Source: Microvelia longipes (Eukaryota; Arthropoda; Insecta; Hemiptera; Veliidae). From it: DNA of 64,000 nt. Shown here in pieces: positions 52,362 through 63,440 of the stretch; position 1 is the first letter of the stretch; each line of letters opens with the position of its first letter. Position numbers and translations under genes: made by a program. The notes under the pieces are model-generated. The model was given only the letters and a program-made list of their open reading frames with translations, was not told the origin of the DNA and did no database searches. Location: assembly GCA_018340805.1 (NCBI GenBank), contig JACMZG010001870.1, forward strand, positions 50,726,118 to 50,790,117. Direction: 5' to 3'.

Positions 52362-53791
52362 ATAGATGAGCAAAGAAGGGAGACAATGAATGTATAGGAC
52401 GAATGGGGAAATCGAACAATTCCGGATGTACCTATTGGAGTGTGTCAGGTACAATCATTGTGTCAAAGAATAAGTTTAGTATGCTATAAATATTGCCCTT
52501 AATTTTGTTTGTGGTTCGTTCAGTTTTATACACTCATTTCTTTATAAAGATATGATAGTTTGTTCTACTGAGGATAGTTAGAGTAGTATAAAGATAACAT
52601 AGAATTACTTTGATACTAGAAATCTCGTAAAGAATATACAAGAAGATTATAACCATAGAGAGACAGAGAAAGAAGAATAGGAAAAATATAAAACTGTGCC
52701 ATCTACGTGAGGATATTGTGCAAACCGTATCATCATACAAGCTTGCACCAGGTATACGCTCTGAGAATATATTTCTTTTGTGAGCATTAATAAAACAATT
52801 GTTTAAAAAAAAGATGTGTAAAGTCTATATACAAATACATAAACTGATTTTAATAAATAAACAACAACTGATTTGAATAAATAAAGTTTAAGAATAAATT
52901 AAAGTTTATTAGAAGAATTGTGTTAATCCGTTAAGAAGTAGTAAGTATTGTTTGAGAGCAACAGATACCAGTTATTTTCTCCTTTGACAAAGCTTTTTGT
53001 TTGAGGGGTTGAGAAAATGAAAACATGAAGAATCTCTAGTACACGTTAGTTAGTATTTTCTAACTTGAAGGGGACTAAGTGTGTGTACAGATGAGTGAGT
53101 ACGTGTGTCAGTGTTAGTGTTTTACTCTGCTTGCTCCTCCACAGCGTCTGTGTAAGACCTGTTGTTACTTTGTGAAAAGCATTTCCCAACTTTTTATTTT
53201 TCTTTATCTAACCTTACAAAGATATACGACCCGTGAATTTTTCATCCCTTAAAAAATTCTTTTTTTAACAGTCCGAAAAAAATGTTAAAAAAGTGTTTTT
53301 TAAGTTTTTCACAACGTCGGGTAAAAACTAGGAAAAAATTGTTTTACAACGAAACAGCGTCGACGAGGTTACTTTAACTCTACTTGGGACATACTGCAGC
53401 AGTTTTATAAAAATTAAACAGTACTCTATTTCTTTAACTTTTTTTAAATAAAAAACTACTAAAATATTTTTGATAAGTGTATAAACTATTTATGGAAATG
53501 CTCGTGATGTGCTGATTCATTAATAGACAATTTTACTTACTTCCTCAAGTTGGTAGCCCTGATAGATACCATTTTATCCATAGAGATATATTACTAGAGG
53601 AGACATAGCCTATCTCAATACATTGAGGAGCTTGAAACATCTTTTTAGGGCTTTGTTTAACGTCGTTGAAACCTTCTATTTAATCTATATAGATAATGTT
53701 TATACTTTAACAATGCTCCTTGTATACTAAAGCAGACAAAGAAGCAAATTTTCCAGGTGGGTCCTCTCTAGATTACAACGTTTCATACTTT

Positions 53792-53824
<33 letters not shown>

Positions 53825-54308
53825 CACACACACCTGCACCGTTTAGGAAAAATACTATTTTTACTATCACGATTTTTCTCATTTATAAAGGTAAGAAGAA
53901 AAAAAACATGCTCTTTTTCTATACCAGGTAAATACATATAGTAAACGCCCATAGTTGCAAAACTGTTTTAAAAATATAAAAAAAAATATCGACAGACCAT
54001 ATTTATTGTCTTTTTACATAAGCTATTGTGTCTGAAATAAATAACAAAATATGCCTAAAAGGTTGTTGTATTGTAACGCTAAGAGTAACAAAAATAATCT
54101 TTATTCTTAAATAAAATCCATGTCATCAACAGGTATCACCTTGACAAGCTTTTCCATTTTTCATCTTTATAAATAAAGGTAAAATATCAACCCCTGTTTG
54201 AACCAACTGATGGTTGTCTATATTTTTGTGTTTATACTTATTAGCCAATTTACGAAAGAAAAATTAGCCATGTAGAGGGGTGGTTCTTGTAAATAAGAAA
54301 GGCTCACA
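52362..54308. other. No gene recognised; (AC)n inside
   Basis: AT-rich. (AC)n at about 53791-53833. 53580-53665 is the partner of the inverted segment at 51640-51725. ORFs of 68 and 73 codons are unsupported. Confidence 0.45.
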
Positions 54309-54309
54309 T

Positions 54310-54347
<38 letters not shown>

Positions 54348-54425
54348 ATATATAATATATATATATATATTGTGAATTAAAAATCGGTTACGGGTACTTC
54401 GAGCTTTTTCTCTGTCTATGAACTG
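54309..54425. repeat. (TA)n and a family B end
   Basis: TA tract to about 54370, then AAAAATCGGTTACGGGTACT, a family B terminus on the minus strand. Confidence 0.6.
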
Positions 54426-54429
54426 GTAT

Positions 54430-55075
54430 GCTATATATTTAAGTATCATATTCAATACGTGTTATATAAATATTTAAGTTATGCTATTCTTCCGTGTTTT
54501 CGATAAATATTTAAGTATGCTCATTCTTCAATAGTGTTATAAGATAAATATTTAAGTTATGCTCATTTTCAATCGTTTAAGATAAATAAATATTTAAGTC
54601 ATGCTTCTTATACGTGTTATAAGATAAATATTTAAGTCATGCTCATTCTTCAATACGTGTTATACGATAAATATTTAAGTATGCTCATTCTTCAATACGT
54701 TTAGAGAAATATTTATTATGCTCATTCTTCAATACGGTTATAAGTAAATATTAAGTCATGCTCATTCTTCAATACGTGTATATAAGATAAATATTTAAGT
54801 TCATGCTCATTGCAATACGTGTTATAAGATAAATATTTAAGGTGTTATGCTCATTCTTAATAGTGTATCGTTATAAATATTTTAAGTCAGGCTCATTCTT
54901 CAATACGTTGTTATACGAAAATATTTTTAAGTCATGCTCATTCTTCAATACGTTTTTCGATAAATATTTTAAGTCATGCTCATTCTTCAATACGTGTTAT
55001 ACGATAAATATTTAAGGTTATGCTCATTCTCAAATAGTGTTATACGGATAAATATTTAAGTTATGCTCATAATGA
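54430..55075. repeat. Tandem repeat, about 45-bp unit, about 14 copies
   Basis: TAAATATTTAAGTCATGCTC with ATTCTTCAATACGTGTTATA repeats throughout. Many copies lack one or a few bases at different positions. Confidence 0.85.
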
Positions 55076-55235
55076 GATTAAACATTGGAAACTCATGCGT
55101 ATCCACCTCATAATTTTTCCATGTTTTATTAATGTAGACAGTTTTGTTGAGATATTAATGACCCTTTGTTAATTCTTAGTTAAATTATACATGAAATAAT
55201 AATGTTTTGTATTATATTATTTATAAAATAAAGAA

Positions 55236-55240
<5 letters not shown>

Positions 55241-55279
<39 letters not shown>

Positions 55280-55420
55280 GACTAGGTTTTAACTCTATAG
55301 CATAAATACATTGGGAGCGTCGATAATAGCAGACATTTTAATGCATTGTGTGAGCCACTCATAAAAACACTGTATCGGATAATTCGTAATAAATCTCGGT
55401 TTCAGATTCATTTTCTTTAC
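55241..55420 (-). repeat. Poly(A) run and family B fragment
   Basis: About 34 A residues, then GTAGACTAGGTTTTAACTCT, ATTGGGAGCGTCGATAATAG and GGATAATTCGTAATAAATCT, a family B interior. Confidence 0.6.
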
Positions 55421-56214
55421 AAGCATAGAATAAGGGAGGAAATTTAAAGGCCAAATGGAGACAAAAATTAGAGCTCGGTAGTTCTTTTTTCCCCTTTAAT
55501 GAGACCAAAAATCTGGTACCGGAATTTGACCTGTATCCGTTTCACTACTTTATTGCATATGCGTAAAGTTGTATATAAACTTACGCAGTTGGAAGTTGCA
55601 ACTTACTTTTAGTTGTTCTATTAAAACTTTTTTTTACAAATTTCGCAGCTAAGAAATAAAGTTTTACACTCCTGTTGCATATCCTATTGTCTTTTAAAGT
55701 AAAACTGCTTTGAAACCTGAATAAATAATTTTATAACGATTAAATGATTAGTAAGCCTTGTAGGTGGAGATAATAATGCTTGAAATTAATAAATAATAGT
55801 AGTTATTATTTTCTATAGAAAACAGGTTTTACATGTTCTATTGGCAATTTTCCGGTGACCACCCCCCCTCCCAAATGCTTTTAATGATCTGACTAATATC
55901 TTTGCTTCCACATTAGTAAAAGTAATATTGGAATTATTACTAATTCATTTCGTTCCCTGGTTAGGGAAATTTCTATACCTATAATAGTTACAGATGTGAT
56001 CGAGATCTTAGGATTAGTTTTGCGTGACTGGTTGTCGACAACGCGACCGTACATTTTAGCTAAAAATAATAGTTTTAACCCGATTGTACGTTTGCGCTAA
56101 ATTAGCTAAGATGTAAAGTCTCGTAAACATACATTTCTAATAAGACCCTATTATCAAAAATGGTCAACTCCGCTAAAATTTAAGAATTTGTGTTTACGCG
56201 AATGGCTGTTAAAT
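55421..56214. other. No gene or repeat recognised
   Basis: AT-rich sequence with no supported ORF. Confidence 0.4.
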
Positions 56215-56930
56215 ACAGCTAACTTTATACTGCAACATGACATTGGACTCGCTTCGCTCGTGTTTAGATAGTCAATGCATCCGTATCATTCTCAGCGGTC
56301 ACCAATATAGCACTGACCACGCTCAGTGCTGCTTAAGTTTTATGATCCAACAAAAATCTTAGATATACTTGTCGTATTGAAACGAAACTTAGTGTACTTA
56401 TTTATTAAGTAATAATATAAACGTGTATCGAATTTCACCTCAATTGCACCATTTGTAAATATTGTGTACGTTTTTAAATAACGTACACAATTCATTTATT
56501 AAAAATTGAACTATTGCTGATAATGAGATGAAACTTTACACATATGTTAGTCTTATACATAGTCACATGCGTGCCAAATCTCAATCCGATTGCATGATTT
56601 TATGATTTTTGAAAATTTTCACTGCGTTGTTATCGCGGGCTAATGACTTCGTAAAAGAAATTTTTTCCCTAATAGCATAACTACAGCTGTAGATTGATTT
56701 TTCTACAAAGTTTTACTTCTCTAGCATAAATATACTAGAAGCTACGATGATACCAGACATACATACACACACACAAGTAGACAGAAAACTTTGCAAAAAC
56801 CACTCAGGAGACCTTAAAAACGCCTGAAACGGATAATTCCGGTGTCAACCCGGTTTCGGATTTTTTTGCAAACACAATACTTTTCCTACAAGGAAAATGA
56901 AAAAAGTGAAAATGAGAAAAAGTAATAATC
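56215..56930 (-). repeat. Family B interspersed repeat, near full length
   Basis: Landmarks from GACTCGCTTCGCTCGTG through CAGCGGTCACCAATATAGCA, CACATGCGTGCCAAATCTCA, GCTACGATGATACCAGACAT and CACTCAGGAGACCTTAAAAA to the AATACTTTTCCTA end. Confidence 0.75.
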
Positions 56931-57859
56931 TTGGTTTAAAATTTAGCCTGAGTGTATCGCTTTTTACTATATGCGTGTGTGCAAAGTTTTATTTTAATGC
57001 AGCCAGAAAATCCACAGTTTTTGTGGGATAACTAGTGATGAGCAGCATCAGGAATGGTCAGTAAATGAATGGATATCATTTTGTAACAAAATGTATTTTT
57101 CTATTTTTTCTACAAGTTAAGCGAAACAACAATAAATAGCGAATCTGATATGGCGAGGAAAAGTTCCAAAAATATATGGAGTAGCTTCGCTTACCCTCAG
57201 AATGTAAATTTTAACCAAATCTTAAAGCTTTATTACTAGCTCTGAAGCATTTGGACAGTATTGGTGGGAAATTGCCACCTCGGGGAAAGTGGCATGGGCT
57301 CTTTATACTGGGAATATGAATCGATATCCGGAGCACATTCACATCTATAATCACTCAGCTAATTATCTCTCAAACCTCTAACTTTATTATACTATTTTAT
57401 TGGAAAATATTAGAAACCATCTATTATAACGAAATTAGACGATTTGAACGTAGTGCCACAAAACAGTTCATGGGACTTATTTATGGTGCTTAACATGTAA
57501 TTTTTTAGCAACAAAATCGTTTGGGGTAAGTTAAACTGTAAGGGTGCAACTTAAAAAAGTAGACTTATCAACTTGTTCAGGGGTAGTTGCTCAAGAAGAT
57601 AATGTATAATGATACATGGGAGGGGGGGAATCAGAGAAACATCTTCAATGATCCAGCAATTGCGTCTCTTGATCTGATGATGTGTACAAACTTTTAAGAA
57701 TTTTATATTGCACCTACCTGTAAACCAATAACCCAAGGCATAATATAAGCACACTACCCAAAAACCATTTAGAATTGCTTCTAACCAAATATTTCAGAAA
57801 TATGCCTAAACTTGGTTTTAGGCATATTTCAAGTTTAGGCAAAAAAAGAAAAGTTGGGT
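56931..57859. other. No gene recognised
   Basis: Nothing supported except a small inverted pair AATATGCCTAAACTTG/AAGTTTAGGC near 57795-57840. A 67-codon ORF at 57551-57754 has no motif. Confidence 0.4.
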
Positions 57860-57960
57860 ACTGAGTGCCTTAGTAGTATTCCTCACGATTTTAGACTTTC
57901 GCTTCGCTCGTTCTCAGAATGTCATGATTATCTAAAGCTTAAATCGGTACTACTTTGGTC
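57860..57960 (-). repeat. Family B end fragment
   Basis: GGGTACTGAGTGCCTTAGTA and TTCGCTTCGCTCGTTCTCAG are family B landmarks. Confidence 0.55.
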
Positions 57961-57984
57961 TCCCTGAGCTCGAACCAAGCTCAA

Positions 57985-58627
57985 CTATTTATTTTTGTAT
58001 TTCCTTATTTATACCGTTCGTGTATAGGAAAAGTATTGTGTTTGCAAAAAAACCGAAACCGGGATGAAACCGGAATCATCCGTTTCAGATGTTTTTAATG
58101 CCTCCTGAGTGGTTTTCTCAAAGTTATCTGTCTGCATGTGTGTTTGTGTCTGTTATCATCATAGCTCTTAGTGTATTTTTGCTAGAGAATTAAAACTTTG
58201 TAGAAAAATCAATCTACAGCTGTAGTTGTGCAATTCGGGATATATTTTTTTTAACGTCATTAACCCGCAATAATGACGCAGTAAAATTTCGTAAAATTAT
58301 TAAACGCGGAAAAATGACGCGATTCAATTTAAATTTGACACGCATGTTGTCAAGTTTAAGACTAACATTTTTGTGTCAAGTTTCATCTCATTATCAGCAT
58401 TAGTTCAAATTTTATCGAATGACTTGTGTACGTTTTTTAGACAAATTGTAAAAAAATTAGAAAATGATTTAATTAAGTTGAAATTCAGTCTAAGTGTAAA
58501 CGTTTACTTAATAAATAAGTACACTAAGATTCGTTTAAGTGGACAAGTTTATCTATAATTTTTGTTAGATCATAAAAATTAAGCAGCATTGAGCGTGGTC
58601 AGTGGTGTTTGGGTGACTGCTGAGAAT
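57985..58627 (+). repeat. Family B, left part, broken by the copia element
   Basis: Complete left part of family B up to GTGGTGTTTGGGTGACTGCT and GAGAAT, where the copia LTR begins. The repeat resumes at 63252. Confidence 0.85.
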
Positions 58628-58816
58628 TGATAGAAATTGACCATGAATGCATAACTAATAATACTTAGTAATAATAACACCACATTACATTGTCCATACA
58701 AGACTAAGCCAACATAAATATATTTTACATTATAACAACAATTATTTGTATCATAGCAACAGAATCTAATATCAGTGTTGACATAAATAGAAAGAACACA
58801 ACTTAATAATCTAACA
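58628..58816 (-). repeat. Copia 3' LTR
   Basis: Identical 189-bp sequence, preceded on the element strand by TGAGAAGGAG, the polypurine tract that primes plus-strand synthesis. Confidence 0.95.
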
Positions 58817-58978
58817 CTCCTTCTCAATTCAAACTCTTTGTATAACTAGATCAATGAGTATGAATTGCATTGACCTAACAAACATGACACAAACATATTG
58901 TCAGGGCTAAAGAAAAACAATAACAAAATTTTGAACATCATCCTGACAGAATAATAAAAAAAAAACTAAACAAACAGT

Positions 58979-59572
58979 TTAAACAATTTGAATCAAGGAG
59001 CGCATTCTACAAAATTTTTCCTTTCCTAAAGGTTTTGTAAAGATATCTCCTAAATTCTCGTTGGTATTGATATAATCAACTTTAAGCAATTTTTTAGATG
59101 TTAAATCTTTTATATAGTGCATTTTGATGTTGATGTGTTTTCCACGCTTAGAGTTTTCATAACTAGTAGTCATGGAAATTGCACTCATATTATCCATATG
59201 AAGAGTAGGTGTGAGCTCCTCCTCACCAAAATCATTCAGAACTCCTTTTAAATTCATAATATCTTGGGCTGATATGGATGCAGCAATATACTCTGCTTCC
59301 GCTGTTGATAGGGCAACAGAGCTTTGTTTTTTTGAGAACCAGTTAACTGGATTACCACCATAAAGGATAATTGATCCGCTTGTACTTTTGTGATCGGTCT
59401 TATCCCCCGCCCAGTCAGCATCGGAGAAAGCCTCTAACTTCTTATTACCTTTCTGATAAACTAGTTCCAAATCTCTTGTAGATCTCAAATATCTTAAAAT
59501 CCTTTTAGCAGCTTTCCAAGATGATGATGTTGGACGATCCAAAACTCTACTTAAATAGGAGGTTGAAAACAT
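58979..59572 (-). pseudogene. Copia RNase H
   Basis: Opens MFSTSYLSRVLDRPTSSSWK, then EAFSDADWAGDKTDHKSTSG, STAEAEYIAAS and LHMDNMSAISM with the acidic catalytic residues (Asp51, Glu92, Asp127), ending NLGDIFTKPLGKEKFCRMRS. RNase H removes RNA from the RNA-DNA hybrid. The ORF is intact and ends at a normal C-terminus about 160 bp before the 3' LTR, but is out of frame with RT. Confidence 0.92.
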
Positions 59573-60229
59573 AATATCTGGCCTTGAAGTACATTAAGGA
59601 TCCAATTAATTGTCTATAAGGAACTTCAGTTACCACATCTCCTTTTATATTTTGATATCCCACTTCCATGGGTGTACTAGCTCCTCTTCCATCTTGCATC
59701 TTAAACGTTTCTAATAATTTATCAATATACTTCTTTTGAGAAATTTTTAAAACATCTTCACCTCTTGAAATTTCCATGCCTAGAAAACTTTTAACTGAAC
59801 CAATTTCTTTAGCGTTAAATTTCTTTTTAAGACCTTCAATTAGAGATTTAACCATATTTTTATCTCCTGTTATTAGCAGATCATCAACAAACACAATTAA
59901 CCACACATTGTCTTTGAAATATAAACAAAAATCTGATTGAGATCTTCTACAGCCAAGTTTTGTCATGATCTCATTAAATTTATTGTTCCAGCACTTAGGG
60001 CTTTCTCTCAGGCCATACAGTGCTCTTTTAAGTTTTAAAGTTTTAACACTTTTATCAACCTTCAAACCGTCAGGTATTTTAATGTAAACTCTGATTCTAC
60101 CTCTCCATTAAGGAAGGCAGTAGGAACATCCATCTGAAAAATGTCCCAATCCTCTTGAAGTGCTCGCACCAATAAGGTTCGTATGGTAGACATTCTCGCC
60201 ACGGGAGTATAGACTTCTTAATGGATCTT
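59547..60229 (-). pseudogene. Copia reverse transcriptase
   Basis: FQMDVPTAFLNGE (first catalytic Asp) is readable at about 60135-60095 in one frame. RALYGLRESPKCWNNKF and the catalytic box VFVDDLLITG, then FLGMEISRG and STPMEVGYQN, follow in another (60065-59547). At least three frame changes separate the catalytic halves. All catalytic residues are present. Confidence 0.9.
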
Positions 60230-61449
60230 CTTCTTGATATTTGAAAACCTTTAGCTACTAGCCTAGCTTTCTTCGTTCCATCTCCTTTCGTTCTAAAAAC
60301 CCACCTTGTACCAATAGCAGTTTTTCCAAAAGGGATTTCAACTGGTGTCCAAGTTCCAAGTTCAATATGAGAATTCAATTCGTTTTGTATCGCTAATTTC
60401 CACTCTTTACTCTCTGAGGCTTCTTTAAAAGTCTTAGGATCTTCTTTTCCATCTATCAAACAAAAGGCTGAATAAATTTCATAATCATTCAAATATAAAG
60501 GTTTATTAATTACCCTGCCTGACCTAGACTGACTGATTTCAATATTTTGAACCTGTCCTTCAACCACATTTTGTTCAATTTCATTATTTTGAATTTGTTC
60601 TTCAACTTCATTTTGTCCACTTTCATTAGCTATATCTAAAAATTCTTCATTATCATCATCCTGCTTGTTCTGCTCATAATCCTGTTCTTCGTCGTCTAAT
60701 GCGTGAGAACCAGATTCGGAACTCGAGTCAGGTGACGATGTCCAGCTGTGAGTACTCATTGCATTATCACATTCTGTGTCATTCTTAGGATGATTCTCTA
60801 AAGGTATAGTTACTTCAGTTGTAGGTTGACTTTTAACTTTACTGCTAGAATTTTTATTTTTTGTCTGATAAATATTGGTAACTTCAGAGCTAGTTCTAAT
60901 GACTTCAAAAAACTTGACATCTCTACTAAAAATTATATTTTTAGTTTTCGGGTCAATTAACCGGTAACCTTTCACCGAGTCAGAATAACCCACAAATATC
61001 AGTTTTTGTGATTTTGGATCCCATTTCTTACGTAACTGTTTAGGGACTTGAGCCATAGCTTCACAACCAAAAACTCTAAGATGTGATAAATCAGGTTTCT
61101 CACCAAACCATGCTTCATACGGAGTTTTACCATCAATGGCTTTGGTGGGAGACCTGTTGATAAGGTAGACGGCAGTATTTGTTGCTTCCGCCCAATATTT
61201 CTTTGGCAACCCAGCATCTAACAACATACACAAGGCTTTATCCACAATAGTTCTATTTGCCCTCTCACTAACACCATTCTGTTGAGGGGTGTATCTTACT
61301 GTTGTTTGATGTAAAATACCGCATTTCTTAAAAATGTTTTTCATATTTCTATTTACATACTCTGAGCCTCCATCAGACCGAACCTTTTTAATTTTCTTAC
61401 CTGTCTGAGTCTCAACGAACTCTTTGAAATCTGAAAAAGCATTAAACAA
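60230..61449 (-). pseudogene. Copia integrase core and start of RT
   Basis: KVRSDGGSEYVN holds the second Asp and QQNGVSERANRT the Glu, 35 residues later, completing D,D-35-E. LPKKYWAEATNTAVYLINRS, GEKPDLSHLRVFGCEA and KLIFVGYSDSVKGYRL follow in the copia order. An acidic Gln/Asn-rich linker (about 60560-60720) precedes RT (KEWKLAIQNELNSHIELGTW, GTRWVFRTKGDGTKKARLVA). The frame breaks near 60225, after AKGFQ. Integrase would insert the cDNA with 5-bp duplications, as seen here. Confidence 0.9.
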
Positions 61450-61745
61450 CTTCCGTTTTCTCTGCTAGGAAGTAAACAAAAATCATCCTAGAAAAATCGT
61501 CTATAAAAGTAAGGAAGTACCTACTACCAGCCATCGAGGCAGTTTCCATAGGCCCACAGAGATCAGTGTGAACCAGCTCTAAGACTTGATTAGTTCGAGT
61601 TTTACTTGGTTTAAAAACATCTCTACTCTGTTTTCCTTCAACACAGATGACACAAGGATCACGCGTCCTTATGTCTCCTTCAATACCGAATGACATATTA
61701 GTCAACTTTTGCATGCTATATCTATTCAAATGTCCTAGTTCGATG
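61442..61745 (-). pseudogene. Copia pre-integrase and first part of integrase
   Basis: Shifted frame. LGHLNRYSMQKL and CVICVEGKQSR are the His/Cys zinc-binding pre-integrase module. ELVHTDLCGPMETASMAGSR carries the first Asp of the D,D-35-E triad, followed by YFLTFIDDFSRMIFVYFL. Another frame change occurs at about 61445. Confidence 0.9.
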
Positions 61746-62090
61746 TATTAAAAATTTATCTTCAGAATTGATACACGCTATTTCCCGATTACACATGGTT
61801 TCGATTTTATATATGCCGTTCTCACAACATGCATTCGCGACAATCTCGTTCGCAGAGTCAAAAATACGCGCACCGCGTCTATCAAACACTACGCGATGCC
61901 CCTTCTCGACAATTTTACTCACTGAGAGTAAATTAACAGCGGCATCGGGGGCATGTAAAACACGCTCGGCCTCTCTAGGGCGTGACTGCCCATTTATGCG
62001 CAAATCAATTATCGCATTACCAACCGATTTGACCGTTAAATCACTATTGTTCGCTGTTATTATATTAACATTTTCTTTGGGTTCAATTTT
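61722..62090 (-). pseudogene. Copia protease remainder to pre-integrase
   Basis: Same frame as gag after the stop. DLRINGQSRPREAERVLHAP with AAVNLLSVSKIVEKGHRVVF is the copia segment (NLLSVSKL) between protease and integrase. The frame is lost at about 61735-61755, inside the H...LGHLN motif of the pre-integrase domain. Confidence 0.85.
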
Positions 62091-62909
62091 TTAATAGTGA
62101 ACTATGTTGGTAATGTGAGTAGAAGCACATGAGTCTAAATACCACGATGTGTCTCTATCTTTGGTTAAAGACATATTAACCATAAACGTTTTATTATTTT
62201 GACCATTATTGCGAGAATTTTTCCCTTGAAAATTTTTCTTTACAGAATCACATTGGTAATTAAGATGCGAAGTACTACCACACGTGAAGCAACCTCGAGG
62301 TTTCCAATTTTGATTTTTATTATATTTCGAGTACAATGCAGAATCTTCTTCCCCCACACAAACACTATCACTGCTATCAAGCTTAACGTCCTGCAGTAAC
62401 TTAACTTTGATTGAGTCACCAGTTATTTTGATGCCCGAACTTTCAATACCCATTATCATAGGTTTATACGTATCGGGTAAGCCAGCTAGTAACAAAGTTC
62501 CAATCCACTCATCACCTACATTAAGTCCCATTTCAGATAACTTATGAGCTGTTGTTAAGATTTTATCGCAATAGTCCTCTACCGATGTGCACATATCTAA
62601 CTTAGTTGTCACTAACATTCTTAAAAGACCAACTTTCCTAGTTAACCCCGAGTCCTCAAACGCTTTTTCTAAAGCTGACCATGCCTCTTGAGAGGTATTA
62701 CAACTTTTCAAATGAGAATAGTTTATCTTTTCAACTGATAAAATGATTTTAGAAAGTGCTTTTTGATCTTTCTTAGAATCTTGTTCAGATCCTTGCACAA
62801 CTTCCCACAAGTCATCTAACTGTAAGAGAGCTTTCATAGCAAACTTCCACTCACTATAGTTGCTTCTACCGCTTAGCTTCTCAATATTAACAGAATTGGA
62901 AGAACTCAT
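62091..62909 (-). pseudogene. Copia gag and start of protease
   Basis: I choose the ATG at 62909 (MSSSNSVNIEKLSGRSNYSE) because the gag similarity (SNYSEWKFAMKALLQLDDLW) starts there; an in-frame ATG at 62981 adds 24 codons. The gag core has EAWSALEKAFEDSGLTRKVG and LLLAGLPDTYKPMI, typical of copia gag (UBN2-like). Zinc knuckle CFTCGSTSHLNYQC is C-X2-C-X4-H-X4-C. Protease begins WYLDSCASTHITN; the usual DSG is DSC here. A TAA at 62091-62093 stops the frame, which then continues open in the same frame. Gag would form the particle around element RNA. Confidence 0.9.
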
Positions 62910-63051
62910 TTTTTTTTTTAAATGTTTTTTATTATTTCCAATATCTGTCAAATAACAAAACTTTTTAAAGTTTGTAAACAAAACAAAAGATTGAAATTTT
63001 GATAAATTTCTTAAAATAAATAATTAAACTGGAACGAACTCACCAGGAAGC

Positions 63052-63062
63052 GGCCCATAACC
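63052..63062 (-). promoter_or_regulatory. Primer-binding site, initiator tRNA-Met internal type
   Basis: GGTTATGGGCC immediately follows the 5' LTR. It is complementary to the anticodon stem-loop region of initiator tRNA-Met (containing GGGCxCATAACC) rather than to a tRNA 3' end, the half-tRNA priming known for Drosophila copia. Confidence 0.7.
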
Positions 63063-63251
63063 TGATAGAAATTGACCATGAATGCATAACTAATAATACT
63101 TAGTAATAATAACACCACATTACATTGTCCATACAAGACTAAGCCAACATAAATATATTTTACATTATAACAACAATTATTTGTATCATAGCAACAGAAT
63201 CTAATATCAGTGTTGACATAAATAGAAAGAACACAACTTAATAATCTAACA
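63063..63251 (-). repeat. Copia 5' LTR
   Basis: 189 bp, begins TGTTAGATTATTAAG and ends TCTATCA on the element strand. Identical to the other LTR by inspection. It would hold the element promoter. Confidence 0.95.
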
Positions 63252-63440
63252 AGAATGATACGGATGCATTTACTATCTGAGAAGAATCGAAGCGTGTCCG
63301 AAGACATGTGGCAGTTTAAATTTGGCGAATTGTATATTCTGAGGACAAGCGAAGCGAGTCTGAAGCAGGGAGGATGAGCGTAGCGAATCCGATGTAATGA
63401 GGAAAAGTTCCGAGTTACCCTGGACCCGATTTCTATTTAA
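63252..63440 (+). repeat. Family B, right part, after the copia element
   Basis: Resumes AGAATGATACGGATGCATTT and runs to GGACCCGATTTC. Joined across the insertion, the order matches the unbroken copy at 37750-37882. Confidence 0.85.

Larger units (their letters stand above)
58628..63251 (-). mobile_element. Ty1/copia LTR retrotransposon, 4.6 kb
   Basis: Two identical 189-bp LTRs (58628-58816 and 63063-63251), each TG...CA on the element strand, flanked by AGAAT (58623-58627 and 63252-63256). The internal region encodes gag, protease, integrase, reverse transcriptase and RNase H in the copia order. The primer-binding site is at 63052-63062 and the polypurine tract at 58817-58826. Identical LTRs mean recent insertion, yet the gag-pol frame is interrupted at least five times. 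As read it is not autonomous. Confidence 0.95.

Noticed and set aside
58579..58827. 82-codon ORF, also seen at 63011-63307
   Set aside because: Identical because both are copia LTRs; LTRs are not coding.
57985..63440. Host gene in the copia region
   Set aside because: All ORFs align in order with gag, protease, integrase, RT and RNase H of one element.
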